Of a stretch of 52,563 nucleotides of DNA, positions 16,476 through 25,782 are shown one piece after another. Source of the DNA: Candidatus Thorarchaeota archaeon (lineage in GTDB: Archaea; Asgardarchaeota; Thorarchaeia; Thorarchaeales; Thorarchaeaceae); NCBI GenBank assembly GCA_016839245.1, contig JAEOUN010000040.1, positions 1 through 52,563 of the forward strand. Reading direction: 5' to 3'. Under the pieces are notes generated by a model. That model had not been told where the DNA came from, made no database searches, and saw only the letters and a list, made by a program, of their open reading frames with translations. Each line of letters begins with the position of its first letter. Positions within the stretch are counted from its first letter, which is position 1. The position numbers and the translations under genes were made by a program.

Positions 16476-18686
16476 CTACTGGGTAGGTTGAAGCTCAGCT
16501 CTGATTTGGTCAGTCACTGAAAGTACCCTCTTTTTATCAATCCCAACAACGACAATCGGGATGCTTAAGTATGTCTGACTGACACCAACAGAGAATGCAA
16601 CTCTGACTCCATCTTTTCGAAAACAGACGAAAGTGAATCCATCTTCGTGTATCAATTGGTCAAGATTCATTCCTGCAGAGGTGATAGCTCCAGAGACCCA
16701 GGCAATAGCCGTTGAAATATCATCATTCTGTTGTTCCAGAGGAATAGTCTCTCTCGCATCATTCTCAGAGGTGAAGAGGAATTTATGAGATGCCGGACCG
16801 TATAGTATCTTCCGTGTTGTTGCTTTTGAAAGAAGTTCCCGAGATACCGGGCCAAAGTGCTTGATGTGAACCTTTGCAGGATCAACTTCTGATTCTCGAA
16901 CATGTTCTATCTCAGCTACCAGTGGTTGCACTTCATCTCTGGGAATGGCTTCAATACGAGGTGCAGGCTCATCAATAATCGAGTATTCTTGCCGTTGCTG
17001 TTCAAATAGTGTCTGCACATAATCCTTCATCCAACCATCAAGGACTTGCCAGTCTTCCTTGCTTAGCTTAAGAGGAGGACGTGGTACCTTCGGAAGTTCT
17101 TCTTCTGTAGATTGTTCTGAATCGTCGTAAACAGCCTCTACTTCCTCTTCTTCAATAGTTTCAGGAAATCCCTCATCTATTTGCTCTTCATCGACATCAG
17201 TAGGAATCAATAATTTTACAGCTTCGAATAGGCCGGATAATCTATCAGTCCCCCCGTGCCGTGAGAGCCTAGGTCTTACCTGCATAATGAATCCACGTTT
17301 GTTTTCTGTGGCTTGATCAAAGACTATCGCAGCACCACGCGGAAGACTACTAATAAAGACCTTATCTCTGAACTGATCAGGTAACACAGCAGGAGCACGT
17401 TGTTGAAGCGCTCGAATGTCATTATCATGAGATAGTGAGTGTGAAATCATGATATCAGCTTGAGATATAGCATCATCAGATACTGCAGACGGCTGTTGAG
17501 TACAGAGGACAAGACTGCAACCAAACCGCCGACCCAACTTTGCATAGCTGATAATTGCATCCTTTGCGGGTGTATGACCTGCTCGTGGCACAAGAGTATG
17601 TGCCTCGTCTATAATAAGCCATGTTGGAGGGAGTTCCTCACGTGCACTTTCACCTTCATCAGTCCATGCCATCCGATAAGTCAATACCTGCCTGCATAGC
17701 ATGTTTGTTAGAATAGCTAGAACCGCCTCAGCATCAGAACCGAGAGGAGCAACATCGATCACTGTAATCTGACCAGCGACAGCTAGGTCTTGAGCACTTG
17801 TTCCGCCAGGGTGAAAGACACCCATACGGTCAGTCCTTTTGAGTCGTTGGATGAGTGCCACTCTGGTGGAGGGTTGATAGAGTTCGTCAATCGAAGGACT
17901 CTCTTCAATACATCGGATCATATCCTTGATACTGAAATCATGTTTAAGGGGAACATGGTCACCAGATTGCAGGGAGTAGCCTCTACGGACACTCTCAAGG
18001 ACATCGCCAATCAAGTTTTCCATAGCAGTACTTAAGGTTCCACCTTTTTCCAGAACATACCCCCAGTCAGAGACTGTCAACTCCTTGGGTCCAATTGATA
18101 ATGGAAACAACCGGGCTTTCTTTTTCACCTCATCAGGAAGTCCAACATAGGTTCTGCGAGGTATGTATACATTAATTGGGAATCCCTTTGCATCTACTCG
18201 CCATTTCTTGAGAATATCAGTCTGATCAACATTAGGATCGACCATCTGGCGGAAAACATCTACTGTATCAACAACAACTGCAGCAACCTCAATCTCGCGA
18301 CGTTCCATTGCTCGAGCAAGTTCCTCAGCAATGATTCCCAAGGTGTAGCTCTTTCCTGAACCACGTTTCCCTGCAACAAACATTACATGGGGGCTCATCA
18401 GATCGAGACTCACGGGCATTCCCATGAGGGATGTTAGGATATCATCAGAGGTCTCTGCCACACCTCCAATAAGCCCAAGACCTACATTTCTGAACTTACG
18501 GTGGAATGAGTCTGCACGTCCTAAGACTACTCCGATATTGAGATCAACGTGCAGGTCTAATGGATCGCTGACAAGGGGATGATAGGGTAATGCGGACTTT
18601 TGGATAAGATCCACAGGTTTGTCAATGACCTGTAAGTCATCGGGATCTTCTCTTTCAGGCGTGTCTGGATTTCCCGGTAGATTCAT
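16476..18686 (-). CDS. herA: HerA-type hexameric DNA translocase/helicase
   Basis: An ATPase of the HerA/FtsK group. The 736 residues contain an N-terminal region of about 100, the Walker A GKRGSGKS (106-113), a Walker B LIIDEAH with D360/E361, a downstream polar segment ALVLCTQQPS-like (SLVLCTQQP) acting as sensor, and an arginine-rich stretch LGRRFG. Residues about 500-736 form an acidic linker (EEEEVEAVYDDSEQSTEEE) and a C-terminal domain that I do not recognise, making it longer than typical HerA (about 500-620). HerA usually works with the NurA nuclease and Mre11-Rad50 in DNA end resection, but no nurA, mre11 or rad50 is in this window. ATG 18686 follows GAGGA about seven bases upstream. 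Assignment to the HerA/DUF87 group is firm; strict orthology to resection HerA is less so. Confidence 0.82.
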   Translation of the reverse strand: MNLPGNPDTPEREDPDDLQVIDKPVDLIQKSALPYHPLVSDPLDLHVDLNIGVVLGRADSFHRKFRNVGLGLIGGVAETSDDILTSLMGMPVSLDLMSPHVMFVAGKRGSGKSYTLGIIAEELARAMERREIEVAAVVVDTVDVFRQMVDPNVDQTDILKKWRVDAKGFPINVYIPRRTYVGLPDEVKKKARLFPLSIGPKELTVSDWGYVLEKGGTLSTAMENLIGDVLESVRRGYSLQSGDHVPLKHDFSIKDMIRCIEESPSIDELYQPSTRVALIQRLKRTDRMGVFHPGGTSAQDLAVAGQITVIDVAPLGSDAEAVLAILTNMLCRQVLTYRMAWTDEGESAREELPPTWLIIDEAHTLVPRAGHTPAKDAIISYAKLGRRFGCSLVLCTQQPSAVSDDAISQADIMISHSLSHDNDIRALQQRAPAVLPDQFRDKVFISSLPRGAAIVFDQATENKRGFIMQVRPRLSRHGGTDRLSGLFEAVKLLIPTDVDEEQIDEGFPETIEEEEVEAVYDDSEQSTEEELPKVPRPPLKLSKEDWQVLDGWMKDYVQTLFEQQRQEYSIIDEPAPRIEAIPRDEVQPLVAEIEHVRESEVDPAKVHIKHFGPVSRELLSKATTRKILYGPASHKFLFTSENDARETIPLEQQNDDISTAIAWVSGAITSAGMNLDQLIHEDGFTFVCFRKDGVRVAFSVGVSQTYLSIPIVVVGIDKKRVLSVTDQIRAELQPTQ

Positions 18687-18921
18687 CTATATTCCTCTTG
18701 AGGATTGTTTTATGAATTCGGATAAAGCTTAGCTTGATAGAAGATATAGGCGCGAATCATAGATTTTGAGTGACTTTTAGACTAAGATTCACAATCTAGG
18801 AGATCTTTTACGTCTGACTATCAAATGTCCCTCATAATTCAATATTCTATCTTTGTGAATGATATTCCTTTTAATATTCAATTAGCAAGACTCAAAACGC
18901 AACAAATTCAGTCAATATACC

Positions 18922-19704
18922 ATGCAAGACCTCATTCACGATGGCGACTTTGTTTACATATTCCTCGATGCAAAACGGAACTGGATTCGCAAAGTGCAGG
19001 CAGGAGATAGTTTCCACTCAAACAAAGGTCTCATACCCTATGATGATATTATAGGCAAACCATTTGGCATACGGATTGATAGTCATTCAGGTATCACTTT
19101 TCAAATCCACAGACCAAGTTCGACGGACATCCAGATTGCTATGGGGCGAAATACTCAGATTATCTACCCAAAGGACGCTGGAACAATTCTCATTGAAGCA
19201 GGCATAGAAGCTGGATCGAGAGTTGTTGAATCCGGGACAGGTTCAGGTGCACTCACAGGTATTCTTGCCCGAGCTGTTGGTTCATCGGGTCATGTTTATA
19301 CATACGAAGCTCGAGAAGACATGTTTCTTGGTGCAAAGAAAAACCTTGAGAAATTTGGACTGATTGAGAATGTGACTCAATATCATCAAGATATTCACGA
19401 TGGCATCAAAGAAGAGAACGCGGACGCCATTGTATTTGATCTTGCGACACCTTGGGAACTTACAGATATAGCACATAGGGCATTAAAGCCAAGTCATTTT
19501 CTTGCAAGCTATAGTCCGACAATCGAACAGGTCATGAAGACATGCAAGGCGCTCTCCGAAAGCGGCAGATGGGGTATGATAAAGACTCTCGAGGTATTGG
19601 AGAGGGAGATCATGGTCAGAGAAAACAAGACTCGTCCTACTACATGGATGGTAGCTCATACAGGATACATGACCTTTGCACGAAGCATGGTAGTCGACAA
19701 ATAA
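18922..19704 (+). CDS. trmI: tRNA (adenine-57/58-N1)-methyltransferase, archaeal TrmI
   Basis: A SAM-dependent enzyme that methylates N1 of A58 (in archaea also A57) in the tRNA T-loop. The 260-residue protein has the typical two-part layout: an N-terminal beta domain (residues 1-70) and a Rossmann-fold methyltransferase. Family motifs are QIIYPKDAGTIL (79-90), the SAM-binding ESGTGSGALT (103-112), the second motif around YTYEARED, VFDLATPW, and the C-terminal TRPTTWMVAHTGYMTFAR-like block with HTGY. Length matches archaeal TrmI (about 250-260). ATG 18922 has no obvious Shine-Dalgarno but is preceded by an AT-rich stretch. It is divergent from herA. Confidence 0.93.
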   Translation: MQDLIHDGDFVYIFLDAKRNWIRKVQAGDSFHSNKGLIPYDDIIGKPFGIRIDSHSGITFQIHRPSSTDIQIAMGRNTQIIYPKDAGTILIEAGIEAGSRVVESGTGSGALTGILARAVGSSGHVYTYEAREDMFLGAKKNLEKFGLIENVTQYHQDIHDGIKEENADAIVFDLATPWELTDIAHRALKPSHFLASYSPTIEQVMKTCKALSESGRWGMIKTLEVLEREIMVRENKTRPTTWMVAHTGYMTFARSMVVDK

Positions 19705-19803
19705 TTTTAAGAACTTGAATTTACGAAGGATGAAAACAAATCCTTAAATGCATTTGATGTTGAAAAAATTATTGTCGATTGTTGTTGACGGTTGTTGGTA
19801 AAG

Positions 19804-20181
19804 ATGACTTATCGGCATAAGCGAGACCCATGCATGAAGGATTCGAAGGAAATTGTTGAGAACATCCTTCGGATGAGAGATTCAGATTATGAACTTTCAG
19901 ATAGATCAGAAATTTTGACATCAAGAAAAGCGATTCTTTTCCAAAAAAGACCAGAACAAGAGGCGAATGTTCTTCCGCATAGTACAGAAGCTGATACTGA
20001 GAGTACTCATGGCGAGGAAGAGGTAGTACGTGAAGATTGCATTACTATTGAGAATATAGAGTCATACCAACCAGCTCAAGAACTGCATTTTGAGGTATCT
20101 GATGTCAAGGATGGATTCGAGAAGAAGAAAAAGAGGAGAAATTACATAGAATTTAAACCTGACTATGCAAAGATTGTATGA
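19804..20181 (+). CDS. Small charged protein, unknown function
   Basis: Not recognised. About 125 residues, highly charged, without membrane segments: an N-terminal helical part (DSKEIVENILRMRDSDYE), a disordered acidic middle, and a basic KKKKRR cluster near the C-terminus. ATG 19804 is preferred over the upstream TTG at 19792; a later in-frame ATG at 19834 is also possible, so the N-terminus is uncertain. The stop lies 10 bases before the start of the winged-helix gene, whose Shine-Dalgarno overlaps this gene's end, so they form an operon. The basic-plus-acidic composition would suit a nucleic-acid or protein-binding partner of that regulator. Confidence 0.55.
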   Translation: MTYRHKRDPCMKDSKEIVENILRMRDSDYELSDRSEILTSRKAILFQKRPEQEANVLPHSTEADTESTHGEEEVVREDCITIENIESYQPAQELHFEVSDVKDGFEKKKKRRNYIEFKPDYAKIV

Positions 20182-20191
20182 GGAGATATAA

Positions 20192-20578
20192 ATGTCAAAA
20201 AATCAAGACTTCGAATCATTGAGAAAGGAAGTCAGAGAATTACAAAAGACAGTCTATATGCTGAAAGACACCATTGTCGAATTGACAAATCAACTTGAAT
20301 CGAGTACTGTTGGATCGCCCCAAGAAGAGGGCAAATATACTTTGTTTCCCAGTCGATCAGATTACTTAGAAGGCGACATCAGTTGGAACAGACTTTTGAA
20401 CGTTCTACAAAAAGAAGAGAAAGGGATGACCACTGTCGAGTTGGCTGAGAAATGGGGAAGGTCTCGATCGCGTACCAGTGAAGTTCTAAACAAGTTAGCT
20501 GGAAGTGGCCAACTTGTAAAATATAGAGATGGTCGTCTGATTAAATTCCGACTTGCAAACGATTTTGAAGAGGATTAA
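20192..20578 (+). CDS. Coiled-coil winged-helix DNA-binding protein
   Basis: A probable transcriptional regulator of 128 residues. Residues about 5-40 form a leucine-containing coiled coil (LRKEVRELQKTVYMLKDTI), suited to dimerisation. Residues about 65-125 form a winged helix: SWNRLLNVLQ, the helix-turn-helix MTTVELAEKWGRSRSRTSEVLNKLAGSG, and a wing with LVKYRDGRLIKFRL. This is the MarR/ArsR-like arrangement common in archaea. ATG 20192 follows GAGGAGA by about seven bases, a strong site overlapping the end of the previous gene. The target genes are unknown. Confidence 0.78.
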   Translation: MSKNQDFESLRKEVRELQKTVYMLKDTIVELTNQLESSTVGSPQEEGKYTLFPSRSDYLEGDISWNRLLNVLQKEEKGMTTVELAEKWGRSRSRTSEVLNKLAGSGQLVKYRDGRLIKFRLANDFEED

Positions 20579-20751
20579 TACGCTTAATTTTGAGCTCCAA
20601 TGGTTGGTTCAAAACCTTTACATTCAGGCATGTTAATGGTAGAAATGCGAGCGTCACCAAGGCTACGGGAGTACTCCATATCGCGTAAGTACGCTTAAGT
20701 AAGTGTTATGTCTTTTAGCCAAGGGTTCGTAATTATCAGGAGATCGCAAGG

Positions 20752-23085
20752 TTGGCTAATGTTCTACCAGGCTCCAAAAGGAAAAACCAAGAAGAGATAG
20801 AAAGTACAGATGATGTACAGATATATACGAGCCTTTTGTTCGAATTGAATCTTAAGGTGCAAGATGCGGTAAAAGACTTTGCACTCCATGATATCGATGA
20901 TAAAGATGGACTTGAAAAGAATCGTATTGCAATGCATGATGCATTTACCGAACTATATGACGCAATTGCCTCTTTTAGCGAGCAGATAATGGTAGAAGAA
21001 TTCGATATTTCATACCTACGGAATCGAGCAGCACAAGCAGAAGGAGAGGTCAAAGAACAGATCGAACAGGCATTAGAGGAGTTGGCTACTCAGAGTCAAC
21101 AAAATTTAGCAGATGTCTGGATGGCAAGAGTACTAGCCTGGCTCCATCAGGCGGCAGCTGCAAGTGGACCTTTTGTCGAAACTGAGCATGAAGATAAACT
21201 CAGGAATGCATCAAAATACTTGGCTAAAGTGTATACCATGCTCGAAAAACCATTTTCTGCAATTCCTGAAAAGGTCGATGGAACTCAGAAATTAAGACGA
21301 GTAGCCTTAGGACTTCAAGCGTATCATCTGATGAAAGAGTCATTAGAAGAAAATGATGATAACCTAACTTCAATTCTTGGAAAGAACAAGAGTGCAGAGG
21401 CAGAGTTCTATGATGAGTTTCTCAATGAATTGATTGGGCAAGAGAGTACATTCCGGCAGGCATTCAATCCCTTTGATGAACTGATTTGGAGAGATATACT
21501 CAGCTCATTCATCTTTGAACAAGCCACAGACCTTTACATTGAGGCCATCCCACTCTTCCAGAAAAAGCGAGATATGAAAGACAAGATGAATACGATTAGG
21601 TCGTGGAAGAGCAATACAGCGGGACTCAGTGAGGTCTATCTTGCCATGACTTACACTGATATTGCCGATGCTCAGATGAGAGCAGGTAATCTCGAAGATG
21701 CTTCAAAACTCTATATGGTAGCATCAGATGCATTTGGTCGTGCAGAGAAATGTTTCAGAGAAGTGATTGCGCTTCAACCAAATGCAGAACAATCAAGGCT
21801 TGATAAGGAACATCGAAAGGCCCAGAGCTTGTTCTGTAGTGCTGAATCAAGCGTGCAGATACTCACTGACTTGATTAGAATGAATAACAAGACTGAAGCA
21901 AAGGATGTCTTGAAAGAGATTTTCAAAAATTTGGAGAAGTCAGCCAAACTTGCCAAGACACGAGAATTATCAGGAGCTATACAAGCTGATTTGAAGACCT
22001 ATTCATTCGTCGAAGACCTCCTGAAGAAGAAAGGCGATGATCTGACAGGAATAGTGGAGCAAATTGAATTTGCTAAAGATTTGAGAAAGACAGGTCTTAT
22101 TCAAGACATTTCAAAAGCAATGGATGAAGCAAGCATTCAGATGGCTAAGAATCCTGGAGAATCACTTGATTCAATACGTGAAGGCCTTGACTCTCTTGGA
22201 ATTCTTCTCAGTCTTGAACTTGAGGATGAAGAGGTTGGAAAACTGCGAAATAAGACCCTCGCTCTTCTGAATAACATCAAATACGTGATTCAATTTCAAT
22301 TGAGCTCGAAACTTGATCAAGGAGTCAAATTCATCCTCTCAAGAATTTTAGAAAATCTACATGCAGAAGAAGCAGCTTCATACTATAAAATAATTGGAGA
22401 CGATGCAACAGGAAGGGAATTGACTGATCTTGGCAAGCTTGCGTTAGCAACTGCTTTTGCCTCTGAGGCGCAAGTGTATTCAAGACAGTCTGACCAGTGG
22501 GCATTTCATGCACAGCTTGAACGACAAAATGTGTTCAGAGTGTTACAAGACGAGCTTGCAATGCTTGAAGAAGAGGATCCATTAGAAGACGCCATTCAAA
22601 TACATGACAACACGATTACCAAGATTAAACAGACTGTTGCTTCGTTTAAGGCAGCCGCAAATGAATTGGATAGCGTCAAGGGGAAGGAAATCCGACAGAG
22701 AAATAATGTTGATGCCCAGGTGAAACAACTTCAAGGGGTTGTGATGAAGTATAAGGGGGATCTTCTAAGGATGGAGGGAGCAAAAAGCGATTTTATCGCA
22801 GAATACATGTTCCTGAAAGGAGAGAAGTCCAAGGCAAAAATACATTATTCTGATGCAAATGACCACCTTCGAGAAGCTGTTGGCAACTATACGACTGCAG
22901 CTCAAGTATTCCAGCAGGTAGGAGATGCTCAATCAGCACAGAATGTCGATGGCAGAGCAAAAACTGCGGATTTGCTTGCGCGAAGCATCTGGGATAATCG
23001 GCAACGTCTGGACCGTGACCAGGATCCGAGTCCAAAAGGTGATTCAGAACTAGCCGCTCTCTATCTTGGAGCAATTGAGCAATAG
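20752..23085 (+). CDS. Large all-helical (TPR-like) protein, unknown function
   Basis: A cytosolic protein of 777 residues, almost entirely alpha-helical and rich in Ala, Glu and Lys, with no membrane segment. Repeated helical pairs of TPR-like character can be seen, for example in AGNLEDASKLYMVASDAFG with AEKCFREVIALQPNAE, and near the C-terminus DANDHLREAVGNYTTAAQVFQQVG. Coiled-coil stretches lie around 600-690. The TTG start at 20752 has a strong GGAG nine bases upstream, so it is accepted despite the rare start codon. No enzyme motif is visible; such repeats usually act as scaffolds for protein complexes. It converges on the atpI gene and follows the winged-helix gene after 173 bases that contain no other gene. 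Confidence 0.7.
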   Translation: MANVLPGSKRKNQEEIESTDDVQIYTSLLFELNLKVQDAVKDFALHDIDDKDGLEKNRIAMHDAFTELYDAIASFSEQIMVEEFDISYLRNRAAQAEGEVKEQIEQALEELATQSQQNLADVWMARVLAWLHQAAAASGPFVETEHEDKLRNASKYLAKVYTMLEKPFSAIPEKVDGTQKLRRVALGLQAYHLMKESLEENDDNLTSILGKNKSAEAEFYDEFLNELIGQESTFRQAFNPFDELIWRDILSSFIFEQATDLYIEAIPLFQKKRDMKDKMNTIRSWKSNTAGLSEVYLAMTYTDIADAQMRAGNLEDASKLYMVASDAFGRAEKCFREVIALQPNAEQSRLDKEHRKAQSLFCSAESSVQILTDLIRMNNKTEAKDVLKEIFKNLEKSAKLAKTRELSGAIQADLKTYSFVEDLLKKKGDDLTGIVEQIEFAKDLRKTGLIQDISKAMDEASIQMAKNPGESLDSIREGLDSLGILLSLELEDEEVGKLRNKTLALLNNIKYVIQFQLSSKLDQGVKFILSRILENLHAEEAASYYKIIGDDATGRELTDLGKLALATAFASEAQVYSRQSDQWAFHAQLERQNVFRVLQDELAMLEEEDPLEDAIQIHDNTITKIKQTVASFKAAANELDSVKGKEIRQRNNVDAQVKQLQGVVMKYKGDLLRMEGAKSDFIAEYMFLKGEKSKAKIHYSDANDHLREAVGNYTTAAQVFQQVGDAQSAQNVDGRAKTADLLARSIWDNRQRLDRDQDPSPKGDSELAALYLGAIEQ

Positions 23086-23146
23086 TACCTGACATCATCT
23101 ATATCATAGCAAGTTGTCTGTTGCTTCTAGCCAGAGAGTAGACGAG

Positions 23147-25297
23147 CTATTGCGGTACAACACTTGACTGGATTATATTACTCCAAATTGGTCTTGTATG
23201 TATTCTTCTTGCTCTAAATGGTTTGAATTCGACACCACCAGCATGATAGAACTTGCTAAACCATTCAACATAATGCAGACGAAGAGTGTGCATGAAACCA
23301 AGTAGACCCTCTAATATTCCTACAACAAATGAGCCAATAATTGCAGGCAATAGAGGCAAGACTGCTCCGTGAGGAATGATTTCAACACCAAATAGATGAA
23401 CTTCAGGGAAGGGGATTAGTAAGAGCGGCGCTGAGGCAAGGAGGTCAAAGAAGACCATGCTCAAAATAACATGCACCGTATTTAGTGCAAAGATACGAGC
23501 ATAGGAAACTGTGTGACTGACCATGCCAATACCATTTTCCATGAATTCGACAATGCCATCCATACCATCCAACACTGATGATATGCCCATTATCACAAGA
23601 GGGATGATAAATGCCAGAATGGAGAAAATTAGAGGAGATAATGGAAGGGCGGGATAGATTCCATTGTTTCCAGTTCCGTATCCGATTCCTGCAATTGGTA
23701 TCCATAGGTATACATTACCTGTTGAGCTGAACCATTGGCTAATATTGTTGTAGCTGACTCCAAAGAGGAGATTGATGAAACCAAGATATACTATCAAATA
23801 TGAAACAGCTGCAATGGTTTTTTTGATATTCTTGTGTTTTATCTGATTGTAAACGTTAAGAAGAATTCCAAGAGAGATATGGATTACTCCAACCTCAATG
23901 GAGAGTTTAAGCATGTGTGCCTCTCTGTAGGGATTGGATTCACCGTGAATGGTTTGTGCAAAGATAGGCCAGAGGGGTTCAATTACACCTTCAGCACCAA
24001 AGAAACTTCCAAACAGGAATCCACCAATTATGGCAAAGATGCCCATCATTATTAGCCCTTCAGCGCCATTCTGAATGTATCCAAGAATTGATCCCCAATC
24101 CTGTTTCTTTTGCTTTGCTCGTAGAGCAAAGAAACCAATTAGTATGATTAAGAATCCTTGACCAATATCAGCAAAGACCAGACCAAAAATCAAGGGGAAA
24201 GATAGCCACATAATTTTAGTGGGATCTAAATCGTGTTTGGAAGGAACACCATAGGATTTGACAACATCTTCAGTGGGCTTCATGAAGGACGGATTTGAGA
24301 TGTACGTTGGAGCTTTTTCATCAGCAAAGTCAGGTTTGTCAAAGGTGACCTCTAGGGCGGCTCCGACCCAACTACGAAGCAAGGGTTCAAGTTCAGCCTC
24401 CTTTCGCTCAGGAATCCACCCCCAGATCTTCATCGATTGCTCAGTGTAGACAATATATGATTTGATTTCAATGCGTTGCTTCTCAATCATAAGAGTCTCC
24501 CAAGCAGCAAGAATTCTAAAACTCCATTCTCGAGCAATGGTTTCCTTTCTCTGTTGAAGACGGTCTATATCACCTTCTAAATCTTGAATTTTCTTTTCAG
24601 CATCTTCAGCGATTTGCTCAGGTCTTCCACTCTCACCTTCAGGAACTGGAAAAGTTTCAAACTCAAGTGCTGAGAGGATTCGTTCAACAGCATCCATCAA
24701 TTCGATTGGGACTGTTAAAACTGCTGCATGTGCTCCGCCTTTAATTGGCATAATACTGAGTGTATAGGCGCCTTCAGTAACTTCTCGGAGACTCCATTCA
24801 AGTTCATCCTGACGCCCAGAGGGTATTTTTCCTGCAGTTGTGAATGTATATTCTGTTGTTCCAATTAGGCTTGGATCAATCCCCAGAGGTTTCAAAGAAG
24901 TTGCAACATCTCTGATACCTCTCTGACGCTCTAACTCTGATTTTGTAGCCATCAATTTAGTGTCAAGGTCAAGAATCTCAGACTCGATCGCTTTGATAAC
25001 TTCCGAAACTAGTTCGAGAGAATTCTGTAAGGTTTCGCTATCAACATCAAGAACGACACCTTTTGATCGCAAGGGATCGAGTGACAAGGTTGCTATCATT
25101 TTCTCCAAACGCTCTAAAGCGGTGAAGACGGTTTCCTCTTCTCGAGTACGTTTTACCTCGACTAGACCAGCCTGTCGACGGACATCCATAAACTCGAAGA
25201 ATCCAAACTCCTCTAGCCCCAAGAGGACTTTTCGTTCTAGGTCCTTATGAGATACTACCTTGGCAACTATCATTTTTTCAGGACTCATTAGCCCCAT
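23147..25297 (-). CDS. atpI: A-type ATP synthase subunit I (a-subunit)
   Basis: The membrane stator and ion-channel subunit of the archaeal A1Ao ATP synthase. The 716-residue protein has the typical two halves: a cytosolic N-terminal region of about 360 residues with coiled coils (SEILDLDTKLMATKSELERQ; DLEGDIDRLQQRKETI) and a C-terminal membrane region with seven or eight helices. The conserved region SYARIFALNTVHVIL near residue 605 includes the channel arginine (FSYARL-like), and GFMHTLRLHYVEWFSKFY near 665-682 is the diagnostic C-terminal signature. ATG 25297 follows GGAG by about eight bases. It is divergent from atpH/atpE rather than downstream of atpH as in many archaeal operons. Confidence 0.95.
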   Translation of the reverse strand: MGLMSPEKMIVAKVVSHKDLERKVLLGLEEFGFFEFMDVRRQAGLVEVKRTREEETVFTALERLEKMIATLSLDPLRSKGVVLDVDSETLQNSLELVSEVIKAIESEILDLDTKLMATKSELERQRGIRDVATSLKPLGIDPSLIGTTEYTFTTAGKIPSGRQDELEWSLREVTEGAYTLSIMPIKGGAHAAVLTVPIELMDAVERILSALEFETFPVPEGESGRPEQIAEDAEKKIQDLEGDIDRLQQRKETIAREWSFRILAAWETLMIEKQRIEIKSYIVYTEQSMKIWGWIPERKEAELEPLLRSWVGAALEVTFDKPDFADEKAPTYISNPSFMKPTEDVVKSYGVPSKHDLDPTKIMWLSFPLIFGLVFADIGQGFLIILIGFFALRAKQKKQDWGSILGYIQNGAEGLIMMGIFAIIGGFLFGSFFGAEGVIEPLWPIFAQTIHGESNPYREAHMLKLSIEVGVIHISLGILLNVYNQIKHKNIKKTIAAVSYLIVYLGFINLLFGVSYNNISQWFSSTGNVYLWIPIAGIGYGTGNNGIYPALPLSPLIFSILAFIIPLVIMGISSVLDGMDGIVEFMENGIGMVSHTVSYARIFALNTVHVILSMVFFDLLASAPLLLIPFPEVHLFGVEIIPHGAVLPLLPAIIGSFVVGILEGLLGFMHTLRLHYVEWFSKFYHAGGVEFKPFRARRIHTRPIWSNIIQSSVVPQ

Positions 25298-25454
25298 GTC
25301 GTCATCTCCATGCTGTCAGTCTTAGATAAAGCTCTAAAAGACTATGCCGATAGGGTTTGCCTAATCATCCAACAAATAACCTTTGCGACAGGTCAACGTT
25401 TATCTAGTCTTTCACCTGCATGTGTCCTATCTAGATACTTGAGGAATGTCACCA

Positions 25455-25778
25455 ATGTGTGCGGCACAAGAGGATATAGATCAGATTCATGAGACCGAAA
25501 TTGAAGCTCGTAAGAAAATAGAGGATGCTGAGAAACAGGCACGTCAAATTCGGGAGAATGCAGATAAAGAAGCAAAAGCATTGATGGCAAAGGCAGAACA
25601 TAATGCTAAACAAAAGGCTTCAGAGATGCTCTCTAATGTTGAAGACAGAAAGAGCACCATAGAATCAGACATCTTCAAGGAAACAGGCGAGAAAATAAAG
25701 AAGATACAAAAAGACGCTTCAAAGAAGAAAGAAGAAGCATTTGAAGTCGTGTATAAGATGTTAATGGGGGAGAGTTGA
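25455..25778 (+). CDS. atpH: A-type ATP synthase peripheral-stalk subunit H
   Basis: A short peripheral-stalk subunit which pairs with subunit E as a right-handed coiled coil. The 107-residue protein is one long, highly charged helix with hendecad-like spacing and alanines (EIEARKKIEDAEKQARQIRE; NADKEAKALMAKAEHNAKQ). That composition and the position immediately before atpE (four bases between stop and next start) support the assignment; the sequence alone is generic. The ATG at 25455 is placed nine bases after GAGGA, whereas the in-frame ATG at 25446 would overlap that site. Length agrees with archaeal AhaH (about 100-110). Confidence 0.85.
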   Translation: MCAAQEDIDQIHETEIEARKKIEDAEKQARQIRENADKEAKALMAKAEHNAKQKASEMLSNVEDRKSTIESDIFKETGEKIKKIQKDASKKKEEAFEVVYKMLMGES

Positions 25779-25782
25779 GCTC

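Noticed and set aside
18687..18921. Possible non-coding RNA gene between herA and trmI
   Set aside because: No tRNA cloverleaf, snoRNA C/D boxes or strong hairpin could be seen; the stretch is AT-rich promoter-like sequence.
20579..20751. tRNA or small RNA in the gap before the 777-residue protein
   Set aside because: No CCA-type acceptor, T-loop or paired arms found; only promoter and ribosome-binding site are seen.
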